A program made the position numbers and the translations under genes. Shown one piece after another: positions 45,501 through 57,101 of a DNA stretch of 64,000 nucleotides. Location of the stretch: positions 82,545 to 146,544 of the forward strand of contig PBSY01000047.1 of NCBI GenBank assembly GCA_002726915.1. Reading direction: 5' to 3'. The notes beneath the pieces were generated by a model. It saw only the letters and a program-made list of their open reading frames with translations. It did no database searches and was not told the origin of the DNA. Origin of the DNA: Verrucomicrobiales bacterium (GTDB taxonomy: Bacteria > Verrucomicrobiota > Verrucomicrobiia > Verrucomicrobiales > DEV007). Numbering within the stretch: position 1 is the stretch's first letter; each line of letters opens with the position of its first letter.

Positions 45501-47155
45501 CCCAGGTCAGCCTCGAGCGACATCACGAGATATTCGCGAATCGGGTCGATTGGAGGATTTGTTACCTGAGCGAAAAGCTGTTTGAAGTAGGTGAAAAGAA
45601 TCTTTGGTTTATGGGAAAGAACTGAAAGTGCTGCATCGTCACCCATTGAATAGGTTGCTTCCATGCCGTCAGTCGCCATCGGCGTTACCACCATGTCGAG
45701 TTCTTCCTTACTCAGGCCGTTAGCCACCTGCAACTGGGAACGGGTTAGAGGATCGTGGGCGGGGTCCTCCGAAACTTGTGGCGCGAGGTCAGCGACCTCA
45801 GAAAACGGAGTCTGATTTTCACGTAGCCACTCGCCATAGGGCTGCTGGGCGGCAAGTTGCGCTTTAATTTCGTCGTTGAAGATGACCTCACCTTTTCTGG
45901 TATCCACCACGATCATTTCACCAGGGGCAAGACGCCCCTTCCTTTCGATCATGTCGTCAGGGAGGTAACAGGTGCCTACCTCAGAACCAAGCGAGAAGAT
46001 ACCATCAGTAGTGATCTTGTAGCGAGCGGGGCGAAGCCCGTTTCGATCGAGGGATGCTGCCACGGTGTGGCCGTCAGTGAAAGCGAGGGCAGCAGGGCCA
46101 TCCCAAGGCTCACAGAAACAACTATGATAGCGATAGAAATCTTCGACTTCCTTCGCTGTGAACGGGTCAATTTTCCAGGCAGGAGGGACCAGCATGGACA
46201 TTGCGTGCGGCACTGAACGCCCCGAGAGCACGAGGAGTTCCAGCGCAGCATCAAGGCTCGCAGAGTCGGAGCCATCGGGGTCGATGACATGATTCAGATG
46301 CTGAAGTTCATCGCCCCAGACATCGCTCTCGAACTGACCAATCCGGGAATTGAGCCAGTTTCGATTGCCGCGAACGGTATTGATCTCGCCGTTATGACAG
46401 AGCATCCGAAAAGGCTGCGCCAGCGCCCAAGTTGGGAAAGTGTTGGTCGAAAAGCGTTGGTGGTAGAGGCAAACATGAGTCTCGTATGCTTCGTTGCGAA
46501 GGTCTTCGTAAAGCTCTTCTAAGGCCGTTGCGACAAGGAATCCTTTGTAGCTGATCAACCGGTGGCTAAGCGAAGGAATATAGAACTCGTGGATTTTTTC
46601 GTCGCTAGCTTTGTCCTCAATTTCACGACGGCTGAGGTAGAGTTGACGCTCAAAAGTATCATCGTCGATCCCGTCGGGGCGTTGGAGCAATAACTGCTGA
46701 ATTACCGGCATGGTATCGATAGCCTGCTGCCCCAGCGCCGAAGGGTCGGTCGGAACATCACGCCAGCCGATAATACCAATGCCGCGGTTGCGAAGCACAC
46801 CTTCCGCGATGACGCGACACTTGGTTTGTTCGTCACTGCGCTGAGACGGGAGAAAGAAAACGCCTACCGCGAGATCACTTTCTTGATTGAGGATCGTCCC
46901 ATGTTTTTCGGCTTCGGGCAGGAAAATCTTGTAGGGGAGATTGGTAGTCACACCGGCGCCATCGCCCGTCTTGCCGTCAGCGTTCACAGCTCCGCGGTGA
47001 GTCACATTATTGACCGAATCAAGTCCCAACCGAAGAATACGGTGGCTGGCCTCACCCCTTATGTGGGCAACGACACCAACGCCGCAAGCATCTCGCTCCA
47101 ACTCAGGCCGGTGCAGTGAATTTTCGACTTGGGGACTCTTCAGGTATTTGCTCAT
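42599..47155 (-). CDS. gltB: Glutamate synthase large subunit
   Basis: Converts glutamine and 2-oxoglutarate to glutamate with electrons from a small subunit or ferredoxin. The GATase2 nucleophile Cys follows the propeptide in LERDACGVGVVAH. Amidotransferase, FMN-binding and Fe-S parts are in order; GCVYVRRCHLNNCPVGVATQ carries the three Cys of the 3Fe-4S cluster, and the C-terminal GXGXG-type domain is present (GGEIIIKPNENRS region). The start at 47155 (MSKYLKSPQV) gives a short propeptide of 23 residues. The ATG at 47197 has an AAAGGGAGG before it, very close to the start, and is a real alternative. gltD is not in the window. Confidence 0.95.
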   Translation of the reverse strand: MSKYLKSPQVENSLHRPELERDACGVGVVAHIRGEASHRILRLGLDSVNNVTHRGAVNADGKTGDGAGVTTNLPYKIFLPEAEKHGTILNQESDLAVGVFFLPSQRSDEQTKCRVIAEGVLRNRGIGIIGWRDVPTDPSALGQQAIDTMPVIQQLLLQRPDGIDDDTFERQLYLSRREIEDKASDEKIHEFYIPSLSHRLISYKGFLVATALEELYEDLRNEAYETHVCLYHQRFSTNTFPTWALAQPFRMLCHNGEINTVRGNRNWLNSRIGQFESDVWGDELQHLNHVIDPDGSDSASLDAALELLVLSGRSVPHAMSMLVPPAWKIDPFTAKEVEDFYRYHSCFCEPWDGPAALAFTDGHTVAASLDRNGLRPARYKITTDGIFSLGSEVGTCYLPDDMIERKGRLAPGEMIVVDTRKGEVIFNDEIKAQLAAQQPYGEWLRENQTPFSEVADLAPQVSEDPAHDPLTRSQLQVANGLSKEELDMVVTPMATDGMEATYSMGDDAALSVLSHKPKILFTYFKQLFAQVTNPPIDPIREYLVMSLEADLGQERNLLAEDPLNAKVIHLETPFLYTHQVKALQTGEHIKTETLGLTWSLSEGPEGLKAAVDALCEKAETAVDSGVETLILSDRDINHERVGIPSLIAVGAVHRHLGAAKKRMKTSIIIDTAEARDTHHMACLFGFGATAICPWLSHETIRELVDANVKNKFDGVTIEKALTNYHKALEKGVLKILSKMGISVLNSYQGAQIFEAVGISDGVIDACFPGTPSQIAGVGFYEIGAESIARHTAGYSEAVPNDGGVLDLGDPGFFRFRRDGENHAVSGSVIKNFHTFVKSGDQEDYEKYVEELKQSQPGALHDLFQLVPNSEGPISIDEVEPIENVRRRFTTAAMSMGAISPEAHEVLAIAMNRIGAKSDSGEGGEDPKRFKRYPNGDWANSRIKQVASGRFGVSAEYLMSADEIEIKMAQGAKPGEGGQLPGHKVNGIIAKLRNTQPGVTLISPPPHHDIYSIEDLAQLIHDLKELNPAAKVTVKLVAETGVGTIAAGVAKANADVILVSGHDGGTGASPLSSIKYAGLPWEIGVAETQQVLMMNGLRDRVTLRTDGGLRSGLDIIHAAILGAEEFNFGTIALIAMGCVYVRRCHLNNCPVGVATQDPKYRAKFKGEVEHVVNFFNGVSEEVRQYMAQLGVRKLDDLIGQTKYLKQREVLEHPKANLIDLSRILADVGSQGSGDLPRICLRDRNDGIHEPPLDDQIIAELGGKIEKKESASLSYDVKNTHRNIGTKLSGAVAGIHGDHGVEEGTFDIQLSGSAGQSFATFLCGGIKLTLTGEANDYVGKGMAGGEIIIKPNENRSFDPSENSILGNTVMYGASGGRLFANGCGGERFCVRNSGGTAVVEGIGDHGCEYMTNGTVVVLGETGKNFGAGMSGGAAYIFDEGERFEKLFNPEMVEIIRLNEEDAEAIELRDLVQAHVDATGSGKGRALLDDWSNALSKFWRVQPKSDVADALIAKPQATASK

Positions 47156-47481
47156 GAGGTATCGATCAGTCTTTGATCCCAGCGTTGAGGAGGCCATCCT
47201 CCCTTTCCGGTAGACGCTTGGGGTTACGCTCAGCATTCGTGCCAAGTCGCCCTAAAAAAGTCTCGGTTTGCTGTAGGTTCAGAAATTTTCTGTGATTTCC
47301 GCGAGCGGAGGGCAATTTTATGGGACGGTGACTTTAGTCAGGATCGACCCCGGGTCAATTCTCATCTTCCTCGCAAAGCCGTCCCGATGTGTGACAATTT
47401 GTCTCTAAAAGAACAAAATAGCAGGAATTCAGCACCTTCAACGGCTTGCAAGCCTCTGCCCGATCGGACATCATCTCGGCC
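47156..47481. other. Divergent intergenic region of gltB and the SLC13 gene
   Basis: About 325 bases lie between the two start codons, or less if gltB begins at 47197. Promoters for both genes are expected here but none is convincing by eye. The glutamine-riboswitch pattern was sought and not found. A stretch of AAA-rich sequence is the only notable composition. Confidence 0.4.
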
Positions 47482-49065
47482 ATGAGCGAGCCTCATCGCA
47501 AATCTCACCACTCCAACACTGCCCGAATTGTTGGATTCTGGGCCGGAATCATCGCTTTTGCACTGACCTTGGTCTTTGGAAGCCTCGATTCTGAGCATAC
47601 CGAGGTCTCGCGGATGGCGGCTGTCGCCCTGCTCATGGCCATTTGGTGGATCACCGATGCCATTCCACTCGCCGCTACAGCTCTGCTTCCGCTGCTCCTC
47701 TACCCCACCCTTGGCATCATGACCGGAAAGGAAACGGCCCCGGTTTATTTTAACTACATCATTTTTCTCTTTATCGGCGGCTTTCTCATCGCGCTGGCTA
47801 TGGAGCGATGGAACCTTCACCGGCGTATCGCCCTAATGATCATCGGTTTGTTCGGCTCACGACCATCGCAACTCGTTCTGGGCTTTATGATCGCCACGGC
47901 GTTTCTCTCCATGTGGATCTCGAATACGGCGACCTCCATCATGATGCTAGCAATCGGCATTGCCATCATCCAGCAGGCCGAGGACGCTTTTGGCGCCCAC
48001 AAAACCCGCAATCTCAGTCTAGCTCTCCTTCTGGGTATCGCCTACAGCGCCAGTATCGGAGGGCTCGCCACTCTCGTTGGCACACCACCCAACCTTGCAC
48101 TAGTCCGGATCTTTGCCCTGAGTTTCCCCCAAGCCGAGGCCGCCGGCTACGAGATAAATTTCGGCCAGTGGATGCTCCTCGGAGTTCCGCTGATGCTCAT
48201 CATGTTGGCCGCGGTGTGGCTAATCCTGACTCGTCTTCTCTTCCGAAGCGGAGACGACCTCACGCTCGATCCACAAACGATTCGCAAGGAACGCGATCAA
48301 CTTGGCCGGATGAGCTACGAGGAAAAAATGGTCGCCGTCGTTTTTGCGACGACCGCCCTGCTCTGGATCTTCCGAAAAAAGCTGGAGGTTGGCGCCGTGG
48401 TCATCCCCGGTTGGTCGGATGCGTTACCTTTTGGCAAATACATCGACGACGGCACCATTGCCATCGGGATGGCCATCGTCCTCTTCTGCATCCCGAGTCG
48501 CCGCCGGGAGGAGGGTGACGAAGAGAACTCCCATCGCACCCTGCTCGACACCGGCGTCTTCGCCAAGCTCCCGTGGCACATCATCCTGCTCTTCGGTGGA
48601 GGGTTTGCCCTGGCTTCGGGATTCAAGAACTCAGGACTTTCCGAATGGATCGGGCAGCATTTCGCCGGAATGGAAGGAGCACCCGAATGGCTGCTGGTCG
48701 GAGCCGTCACTGGTGGCATCACCTTTCTCACCGAGCTGACCTCCAACACCGCCACCACCGAAATGATCCTCCCCATCCTCGCGTCGATCGCCTCGGCGGC
48801 GAAAATTCACCCGCTCGTGCTCATGGTGCCGGCGGCCCTCGCCGCTTCCTGTGCGTTCATGATGCCCGTAGCTACACCACCCAACGCTATCGTCTTTGCC
48901 AGTGGCCGCATCCGCATCGCCGACATGGTCAAAGCCGGACTCATCATCAACCTGATCAGCATCATCGTCGTCACCGCGATCTTTCTCCTCCTCGGTCCTG
49001 CCGTCTTTCAGATCGATCCTGACACGCTTCCCGACTGGGCGAAGGCAAGCGCTGCTTCACCTTGA
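47482..49065 (+). CDS. SLC13/DASS family anion transporter
   Basis: Membrane carrier of the divalent anion:sodium symporter family, which moves dicarboxylates or sulfate with Na+. About twelve hydrophobic segments are visible. The family motifs are SNTATSIMMLAIGIAII in the first half and LTSNTATTEMILPILASIA in the second, both with the SNT sequence that binds the carboxylate and sodium. MMPVATPPNAIVFASG near the C-terminus is also typical. The ORF track starts 12 codons earlier; ATG at 47482 (MSEPHRKSHHSN) is taken. Substrate cannot be fixed. Confidence 0.88.
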   Translation: MSEPHRKSHHSNTARIVGFWAGIIAFALTLVFGSLDSEHTEVSRMAAVALLMAIWWITDAIPLAATALLPLLLYPTLGIMTGKETAPVYFNYIIFLFIGGFLIALAMERWNLHRRIALMIIGLFGSRPSQLVLGFMIATAFLSMWISNTATSIMMLAIGIAIIQQAEDAFGAHKTRNLSLALLLGIAYSASIGGLATLVGTPPNLALVRIFALSFPQAEAAGYEINFGQWMLLGVPLMLIMLAAVWLILTRLLFRSGDDLTLDPQTIRKERDQLGRMSYEEKMVAVVFATTALLWIFRKKLEVGAVVIPGWSDALPFGKYIDDGTIAIGMAIVLFCIPSRRREEGDEENSHRTLLDTGVFAKLPWHIILLFGGGFALASGFKNSGLSEWIGQHFAGMEGAPEWLLVGAVTGGITFLTELTSNTATTEMILPILASIASAAKIHPLVLMVPAALAASCAFMMPVATPPNAIVFASGRIRIADMVKAGLIINLISIIVVTAIFLLLGPAVFQIDPDTLPDWAKASAASP

Positions 49066-49195
49066 TTCAGACAGGGTTCTAAAATCGGCAGGCTTTTGTA
49101 ATTGTCGATCGAATGTCTTTGCCGCTAGCTTTCCTTCACGCCAACATCATTCGCCCAGCTCTTCCGAAACAACTTCGGGGGCATGGCACTCTCTC

Positions 49196-50656
49196 ATGGC
49201 ATCCCGAACAAAAGACAGAAAAGCCGACTACATCTTCGGTCCAATTCTAACCGTGGTCGCCGTTTCCGCCCTCTGGAAAAACGAAACTCGATTCGACTAC
49301 TTCAAAGCGGCCAGCAACGCGGTTCACGCCCCCTCTTTGCCTCAATCGTCAGAGGAACAGTTTCTGTCTTACACGGGAGACATGAACCAATCTCTCGAGC
49401 TATCCGGCAAATACATCGAAACCTTCACCGGATATCTCATCGTGCATCGAAGCGCTGAGATCTACTGCTGGGATCGAGATGAAGACGACGAGGGATTCGT
49501 CACTTGGAGCATGGAATGGATGAGCAGCGTTGAGAACAATTCGAGAAACAACGGCGTTGAGCAGAAACTGAAATCCGGTCGCCTCCTTCCTCCCAACTAC
49601 CAAGTGGGTGATCTCACCGTGAATTCGAAGAAACTGGAGTTTGTCGATTCTCGCGAAATCATTCCGCCCGGTCCCTTGCCTAAGACTGCGGAAGGAGCTG
49701 ACCTCGGTGTAGAAGCCCCCTACCTGACCCTGAACAAGGGCCGCTCCAATGGCCTCGGGGACGAACGACTCAGTTTTCGAGCGATCCCCGTTCCACCCAC
49801 CGCGACCTGGTTCGGGAGGTTTTCCGGAGGCAAGGGAGTCGCTGACACGAGGGAAGAGCGACAGGGAATGATCAATCGCCTCATTCAAGATACCGGAGTA
49901 CTCCACCATCTCGTCGCAGGAGAGAGAGACGTCGCCCTGATCACCATTCGTCGCCATATCAAACGCTTGAAATGGATCGTTCGCGGGATCGGAACCTTAA
50001 TCATCGTGCTTGGATTGCTCTACTTCTTCAGCCACTTCCTCAAGTTCCTCTATCCCATCCCCATAGTCGGCCAAATCGCCGAGACCGGAGCTTTTCTTGC
50101 CGCGCTCAGTATCGGGCTGCCGCTTGCTGTCGGCACCATCGTGATCGGATTCGCGGCTGAGAATCCGCTGTTTCTGATTCCGATCCTCCTGGTGCTCATC
50201 GCCGGAATCTGGCTCCTCGTTTACCTGTCCAAGAAGCAACGGAAAACGGGGCAGGCCATCCGACAGTCGCTGGAAGCAGAACAGGGACAGGCACTGGAGA
50301 CTAACGATTTGAAGAAACTCGAATACCGAGAGATGGCAGGTCTTCTCGCATCGAGTGGAAATCCGATAGGGACAAAGGAAATCAAGACGCTGGATGCCTT
50401 CGCGAAGAAGAGCGGATTCGAAGCCGAGGAGCGAGCGACCCTCCTCCAGGAAGTTCAGGATACCCCTCCTCCTTTGGATAAGGCAGAGTTTCACCTGGAG
50501 AATCTGATTCGACTCGCCCTGGCTGATGCCGTGTTAACTCCCCAGGAAGTGCGATCCATCAGAGAGGCCGCAACCCAGGCCGGATACAGTCGCAGTGGTT
50601 TCCGGAAGCTCATGGCAGAGGTGACGAAACAGGCAGAAAGCCTGAAAGCTTCCTGA
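49196..50656 (+). CDS. TMEM43-like membrane protein with TerB-like C-terminal region
   Basis: A 486-residue membrane protein. An N-terminal hydrophobic stretch precedes a soluble domain (about 60-240). It contains YLIVHRSAEIYCWDRDED, then a LPPNYQVGDLTVNSKKLEFVDS block and LSFRAIPVPPTATWFGRFSGG, resembling the TMEM43 (LUMA) family. Three or four membrane segments follow (about 261-345). The C-terminal 130 residues are soluble and helical, with RLALADAVLTPQEVRSIREA, similar to the acidic helical TerB-type domain. The N-terminal match is moderate and the C-terminal one tentative; function is unknown. Confidence 0.5.
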   Translation: MASRTKDRKADYIFGPILTVVAVSALWKNETRFDYFKAASNAVHAPSLPQSSEEQFLSYTGDMNQSLELSGKYIETFTGYLIVHRSAEIYCWDRDEDDEGFVTWSMEWMSSVENNSRNNGVEQKLKSGRLLPPNYQVGDLTVNSKKLEFVDSREIIPPGPLPKTAEGADLGVEAPYLTLNKGRSNGLGDERLSFRAIPVPPTATWFGRFSGGKGVADTREERQGMINRLIQDTGVLHHLVAGERDVALITIRRHIKRLKWIVRGIGTLIIVLGLLYFFSHFLKFLYPIPIVGQIAETGAFLAALSIGLPLAVGTIVIGFAAENPLFLIPILLVLIAGIWLLVYLSKKQRKTGQAIRQSLEAEQGQALETNDLKKLEYREMAGLLASSGNPIGTKEIKTLDAFAKKSGFEAEERATLLQEVQDTPPPLDKAEFHLENLIRLALADAVLTPQEVRSIREAATQAGYSRSGFRKLMAEVTKQAESLKAS

Positions 50657-50785
50657 GAGCGGCATCGAGTTTTGCCACCCAACAGGTTCAGGTCCCTCAC
50701 TCAACCCTGTTGAATCCGCCCTCAGCCCCTGCTTGCACCGCGGCGCATCCGAATTACAGTCCACGCCACCCTAATTTCTTAGATC

Positions 50786-53344
<2,559 letters not shown>

Positions 53345-53389
53345 AGTAAAAACTTTAGAAATTGACCCTCTTCTTAATATCTCTCTCTC

Positions 53390-54445
53390 ATGTCTCTCTC
53401 GCTGCATTTCCGAAAAGCCAAACTCTCCGCCATGTCTCTGGCGAAGGTTGGTAACCCTGTGCGCAACGAGCCGCTACGCACTTCTCAGGCCCTCTGCCGC
53501 TTCAGGGATGACGAAGCCGAGTTGCTGACACACTGCTTTCTGAAATGTTTTAAGTCGCTCGAACTTCATTCGCTGACCCATCATACCGCATTAGAAAACA
53601 ACGAGCTCCACAAATACGCCTCCGCCGTCTTCGAAGATAGCAATCAACTCCTCGAAGCCGGCGCGAACATTGCGCGCCACCTTCACGCGAAATCAAACCA
53701 CCCAAACATTAAGTCCGGTGACCTCTGCGTGGCTCTGATTGATGATATCATTGTCTCGGGTGAAGCAACTCAGGCGATCAGCATCGTAAAGTCCGAGAGC
53801 AAGGTGCCCTTCCTCCAGATTTCGGAGCGGGACGGCGATCTCGTCCTCACGACCGAGCAGGGGATCTACCCCGAAAAAATCGACAAGGGCTGCCTCATCA
53901 TCAATCACGGCAAAGCCGATGGCTACTCTATCTACCTCTTTGACAAGGGCGGCGGTAGCACCCAGTTCTGGATCAGGGATTTTGTCGGCGCTAAACCCGT
54001 CACTAATGACGACTACCTGACCAAACGCTACGCTGAGCTTTGCGTCCAATTCGCCGAAGAGGGTCTGGAAGAAGGTGCTCTCCAGGAAGACCGAATGGAA
54101 GTAGCCAGCAAAGCGATTAATTACTTAAACGAGACCGAAGAATTCAATATCGACGAATTTGAAATGACCGCCCTCGGAGAACCTGATCGTGTTCAGAAGT
54201 TTAAGGAATACAAAGAAAACTTCGAGGAAGAACATGGCCAACCTCTCAAGGAAAAGTTCTCCGTTTCCAAAAAAGAAGCAGAGAAAGCCGGTAACCGCCT
54301 CAAGAGCAAAATGAAGCTCGATGTCGGTGTCACAATGCAATTCTCATCCGGCTTCGTCCACGAAGCAGAGCGCTTTATGGAACGTGGCTTTGATGAGGAT
54401 AAGCGAATGGAGTATGTGAAAATCTACTTCAACTCGGAGGTGTAG
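53390..54445 (+). CDS. Nucleoid-associated protein, NdpA/YejK-like
   Basis: Resembles the 37-kDa nucleoid-associated proteins (YejK/NdpA family), which bind DNA and interact with topoisomerase IV in enteric bacteria. The 351 residues include IKSGDLCVALIDDIIVSGEATQAISIVKSESK, ILNHGKADGYSIYLFDKGG in similar form, and FWIRDFVGAKPVTNDDYLTKRYAELC, the family pattern. The C-terminal half is charged and helical (EKFSVSKKEAEKAGNRLKSKMKL). It is on the same strand as leuS but has no fixed operon partners. Confidence 0.7.
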   Translation: MSLSLHFRKAKLSAMSLAKVGNPVRNEPLRTSQALCRFRDDEAELLTHCFLKCFKSLELHSLTHHTALENNELHKYASAVFEDSNQLLEAGANIARHLHAKSNHPNIKSGDLCVALIDDIIVSGEATQAISIVKSESKVPFLQISERDGDLVLTTEQGIYPEKIDKGCLIINHGKADGYSIYLFDKGGGSTQFWIRDFVGAKPVTNDDYLTKRYAELCVQFAEEGLEEGALQEDRMEVASKAINYLNETEEFNIDEFEMTALGEPDRVQKFKEYKENFEEEHGQPLKEKFSVSKKEAEKAGNRLKSKMKLDVGVTMQFSSGFVHEAERFMERGFDEDKRMEYVKIYFNSEV

Positions 54446-54579
54446 CGCAGAGAAGCGAGATTGCCCTAAAGGTCGGGTAAGACGACAACTCGATTACTTT
54501 GCCGAACAGCATTCCCTACTCCAGTTCGACCCCTTAAAAAAGGCCCCTCAGCCAAGCGAAAAAGGATTTGGGACACAAT

Positions 54580-55335
54580 TCAGTGACTTACTGATATGTG
54601 CGAGATAGACACGGTAGCCGCGCTGCCTTCCTTTCTCTCTTGGAGATAGTTTCCTGCTTTAAAGTAGTAGGTATTATCCACAGGCCAATACTTCAAAACC
54701 TCCCGACCAAAAGTCTCAATCACCACTCCATCCATCGCGACACTAACCGCCTCTTCTGAAGCCTCGATTCGGCAAGTGTACCATTCTCCCTCATTTAACG
54801 GGAGGTATCGCTGCTGCACCTCGAAGTCTTTTAGTTTTTCTCCGGACTTACCCATGATCCGAAGGTGACCTTTGTGCCACAGACACTTCAAGAGAACCTT
54901 ACTCTCCGGTTCGTGCCCATGGATCTGGGCAAACATTAGTTTCTCCGCCCCTTCCTCGAACGGCCCCACCTTAAAGCGAAACTCTAACGCTCCACCCTCC
55001 ATTAAGGTCCACTCATACTCATTTTCCCCCGCGTCCCCTCCCATTTCCCTCAACTCGGAACGAGGATAATCGGTATTTTTCGTCGTTGCCCCGCCCGTCG
55101 GACAATAGAAGATCATAGCACCCCCTTCCCGACGAAAGAAGCGGGCATGTTCCCCGGGTATTGAATCGGGATCAGCGAGGTAACGCTCAAAGTCCGGATT
55201 GGTGACCTCCAGCGCCCCGCCCTTTTCGTTGGGCAGCGGAAGCGTCACCTTCCAGTTCTTTGGGTCAATCTCAAGGTCCGCCCAGCCGACAGCAGGGAAA
55301 GAAACCAGGCCAATAAGGAGCAGACACGACTTCAT
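54580..55335 (-). CDS. Polysaccharide lyase family 7 (alginate-lyase-like)
   Basis: Secreted lyase predicted to cleave uronate-containing polysaccharide, probably alginate, by beta-elimination. Signal peptide MKSCLLLIGLVSFPAVGWA precedes a single jelly-roll domain of about 230 residues. All three PL7 active-site blocks are present: RSELRE, QIH (AQIHGHEP) and YFKAGNYLQ. The ATG at 55335 is preferred to the two upstream Met codons. It lies next to a sulfatase gene on the same strand, 72 bases apart, and may share its promoter. Confidence 0.85.
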   Translation of the reverse strand: MKSCLLLIGLVSFPAVGWADLEIDPKNWKVTLPLPNEKGGALEVTNPDFERYLADPDSIPGEHARFFRREGGAMIFYCPTGGATTKNTDYPRSELREMGGDAGENEYEWTLMEGGALEFRFKVGPFEEGAEKLMFAQIHGHEPESKVLLKCLWHKGHLRIMGKSGEKLKDFEVQQRYLPLNEGEWYTCRIEASEEAVSVAMDGVVIETFGREVLKYWPVDNTYYFKAGNYLQERKEGSAATVSISHISVSH

Positions 55336-55407
55336 GACTGACATTTCTAGCAGAGCTTGCATTAAACGTGAAGCAACAGCTTCTGCTTCGGGGCAACTCC
55401 CGCTCGA

Positions 55408-56871
55408 TTACTTCTTCGACCTATCAAGGCCATAAACAGGGCCCTCAGCGCGGATCTCCTCATGCAACTGGATCATTTGCTTCTTGAGCTCATCCAGCTT
55501 TTCTGGCTGCACCTGAGATAATTCAGTTGTTTCGTTAGGATCTTCTTTGAGATTATACATCGTAAAGTTGCCTAGTTCCGCCTCCTTGATGAAGTCCATG
55601 ATCGCCATCCCTTCGGGCGGAGCCGCATCATTCACCGTAATTTCACGCTGAGGCAGCATGTTCGCAAGTATCTTGTTGTCGCCAACCCGCATCGTCACTT
55701 CTTTGCCTCCGCGTGCGTGGAAGAGCCACCACATCATAGGAATGGGTCGCTCCAGCTTTTCACTTTCGACGAAAGCAGGAAACACATTGATGCCATCGAC
55801 GACTTTCTCCGGCTGGTAGTCCGCTCCAGCGGCCGCCGCAAGACTGGGAAGAAAATCCGTTCCGTTGACCGGCTCGCGACTTGTCGTTGCGGCTTTGATC
55901 TGTCCGGGCCAGCGAATGATCCCCGGCACCTTATAGCCACCCTCGTGCATGTGCCCCTTGGCACCACGCAGATCACCGGGTGAGCCAAAGCTGCTACCAG
56001 GGCGATGTTCAGGCCCGTTGTCGGAAGTGAAGATCACAATCGTATTCTCGCTTATCCCCTGCTCATCCAGGTAGTTCATGAGACGGCCGATGTGATGATC
56101 CAGCATCGTGACGCAGCCATAATAAGTGGGCCCTTGTCCTTCCTTGGAACCCCAGCTCACTTGGGGGCCGCCCTTCTTAATTGTCTTTGCTTTTTCTGCG
56201 ACTTCTGCAGTTTCGTAGGGCTCGATAAACTCGCGAGCCGCTTCAACAGGAGTGTGCGGTTCACTAAACCAAAGCACGCTCATGAAGGGTCTTTCCGGAT
56301 CACGATTTCCGATAAATTCCATCGCTTCGTCAACCACGATTTCTGACATCCAGCCCTCCAACTGATCCAAGGCTTCGCCATTTCTGAAAAAGCCTTTTGG
56401 GTTCTGACCAAAGTTCCTGGGATGTGCCAGCCAATGATTAAACCCATGATCGCCGGGATTAGGCTGGGTCCCGCTGATCAAGTTCGAGTCACCACTGCAG
56501 TGCCACTTGCCGGCAAACATCGTCTGATAATCCGCGCCTCCGATGACTTCGGGCAAGGTCAATTCGTCAGCCGGAATGTGCATTGACATAAAACGGGCCC
56601 AATCATACATCCCCACACGATAGGGGCTGCGTCCCGTCATAATAGCGGTGCGAGCTGGTGAACAGTTTGGACTCGCCGCATAGCAGTTGAGCAGTCTCAA
56701 TCCGTCCTCAGCAAGCTGGTCGAGATTGGGAGATTGGATCACCGGATTACCGTAGCAGGCAAGATCACCGTAGCCCAAGTCATCCGCGAGCATGAAAACA
56801 ATATTGGGACGATCAGCAGCAACGGAGCCAGCCAGAAGCATAAGAACTAAAGTAAGTAAGGAAAGTTTCAT
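55408..56871 (-). CDS. Exported sulfatase, formylglycine-type
   Basis: Type I sulfatase that removes sulfate esters, probably from polysaccharide. A signal peptide (MKLSLLTLVLMLLAGSVAA) ends before RPNIVFMLADDLGYGDLACY, whose Asp pair binds calcium. Cys70 in NCSPARTAIMTG is the residue converted to formylglycine in the CxPxR motif. Further sites are GKWHCSG, SEPHTPV and FTSDNGPEH. The 487-residue length fits. Cys-type sulfatases need a maturation enzyme; no complete FGE or radical SAM maturase lies in this window, only a truncated FGE-like domain at 58.2 kb. Confidence 0.92.
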   Translation of the reverse strand: MKLSLLTLVLMLLAGSVAADRPNIVFMLADDLGYGDLACYGNPVIQSPNLDQLAEDGLRLLNCYAASPNCSPARTAIMTGRSPYRVGMYDWARFMSMHIPADELTLPEVIGGADYQTMFAGKWHCSGDSNLISGTQPNPGDHGFNHWLAHPRNFGQNPKGFFRNGEALDQLEGWMSEIVVDEAMEFIGNRDPERPFMSVLWFSEPHTPVEAAREFIEPYETAEVAEKAKTIKKGGPQVSWGSKEGQGPTYYGCVTMLDHHIGRLMNYLDEQGISENTIVIFTSDNGPEHRPGSSFGSPGDLRGAKGHMHEGGYKVPGIIRWPGQIKAATTSREPVNGTDFLPSLAAAAGADYQPEKVVDGINVFPAFVESEKLERPIPMMWWLFHARGGKEVTMRVGDNKILANMLPQREITVNDAAPPEGMAIMDFIKEAELGNFTMYNLKEDPNETTELSQVQPEKLDELKKQMIQLHEEIRAEGPVYGLDRSKK

Positions 56872-57101
56872 GGTCTCAAAATGTCCTATTAATCAATTCT
56901 GTTTTAAATCCGGATAGACACCTAATTACGTCGGGAAAAAATATTTTAAGCTGGATATCTCTCCAAAGTTCATAAAAGAACTTCGTAGTCCCTAGAAATC
57001 ACCGTCTTCCTAACACGATCAGGTATTTTTTTGAAACAAGCTGTCACATCGAAGTCCTTATCGGACATACTTACCGAAACCCGAATAAGAATTGATCCAC
57101 T

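Noticed and set aside
47156-47300. Glutamine riboswitch upstream of gltB
   Set aside because: The conserved core of that RNA could not be found on the minus strand.
47362-47820. Minus-strand ORF of 152 residues at the SLC13 start
   Set aside because: It overlaps the well-supported transporter in antisense, with a composition of charged residues typical of shadow frames.
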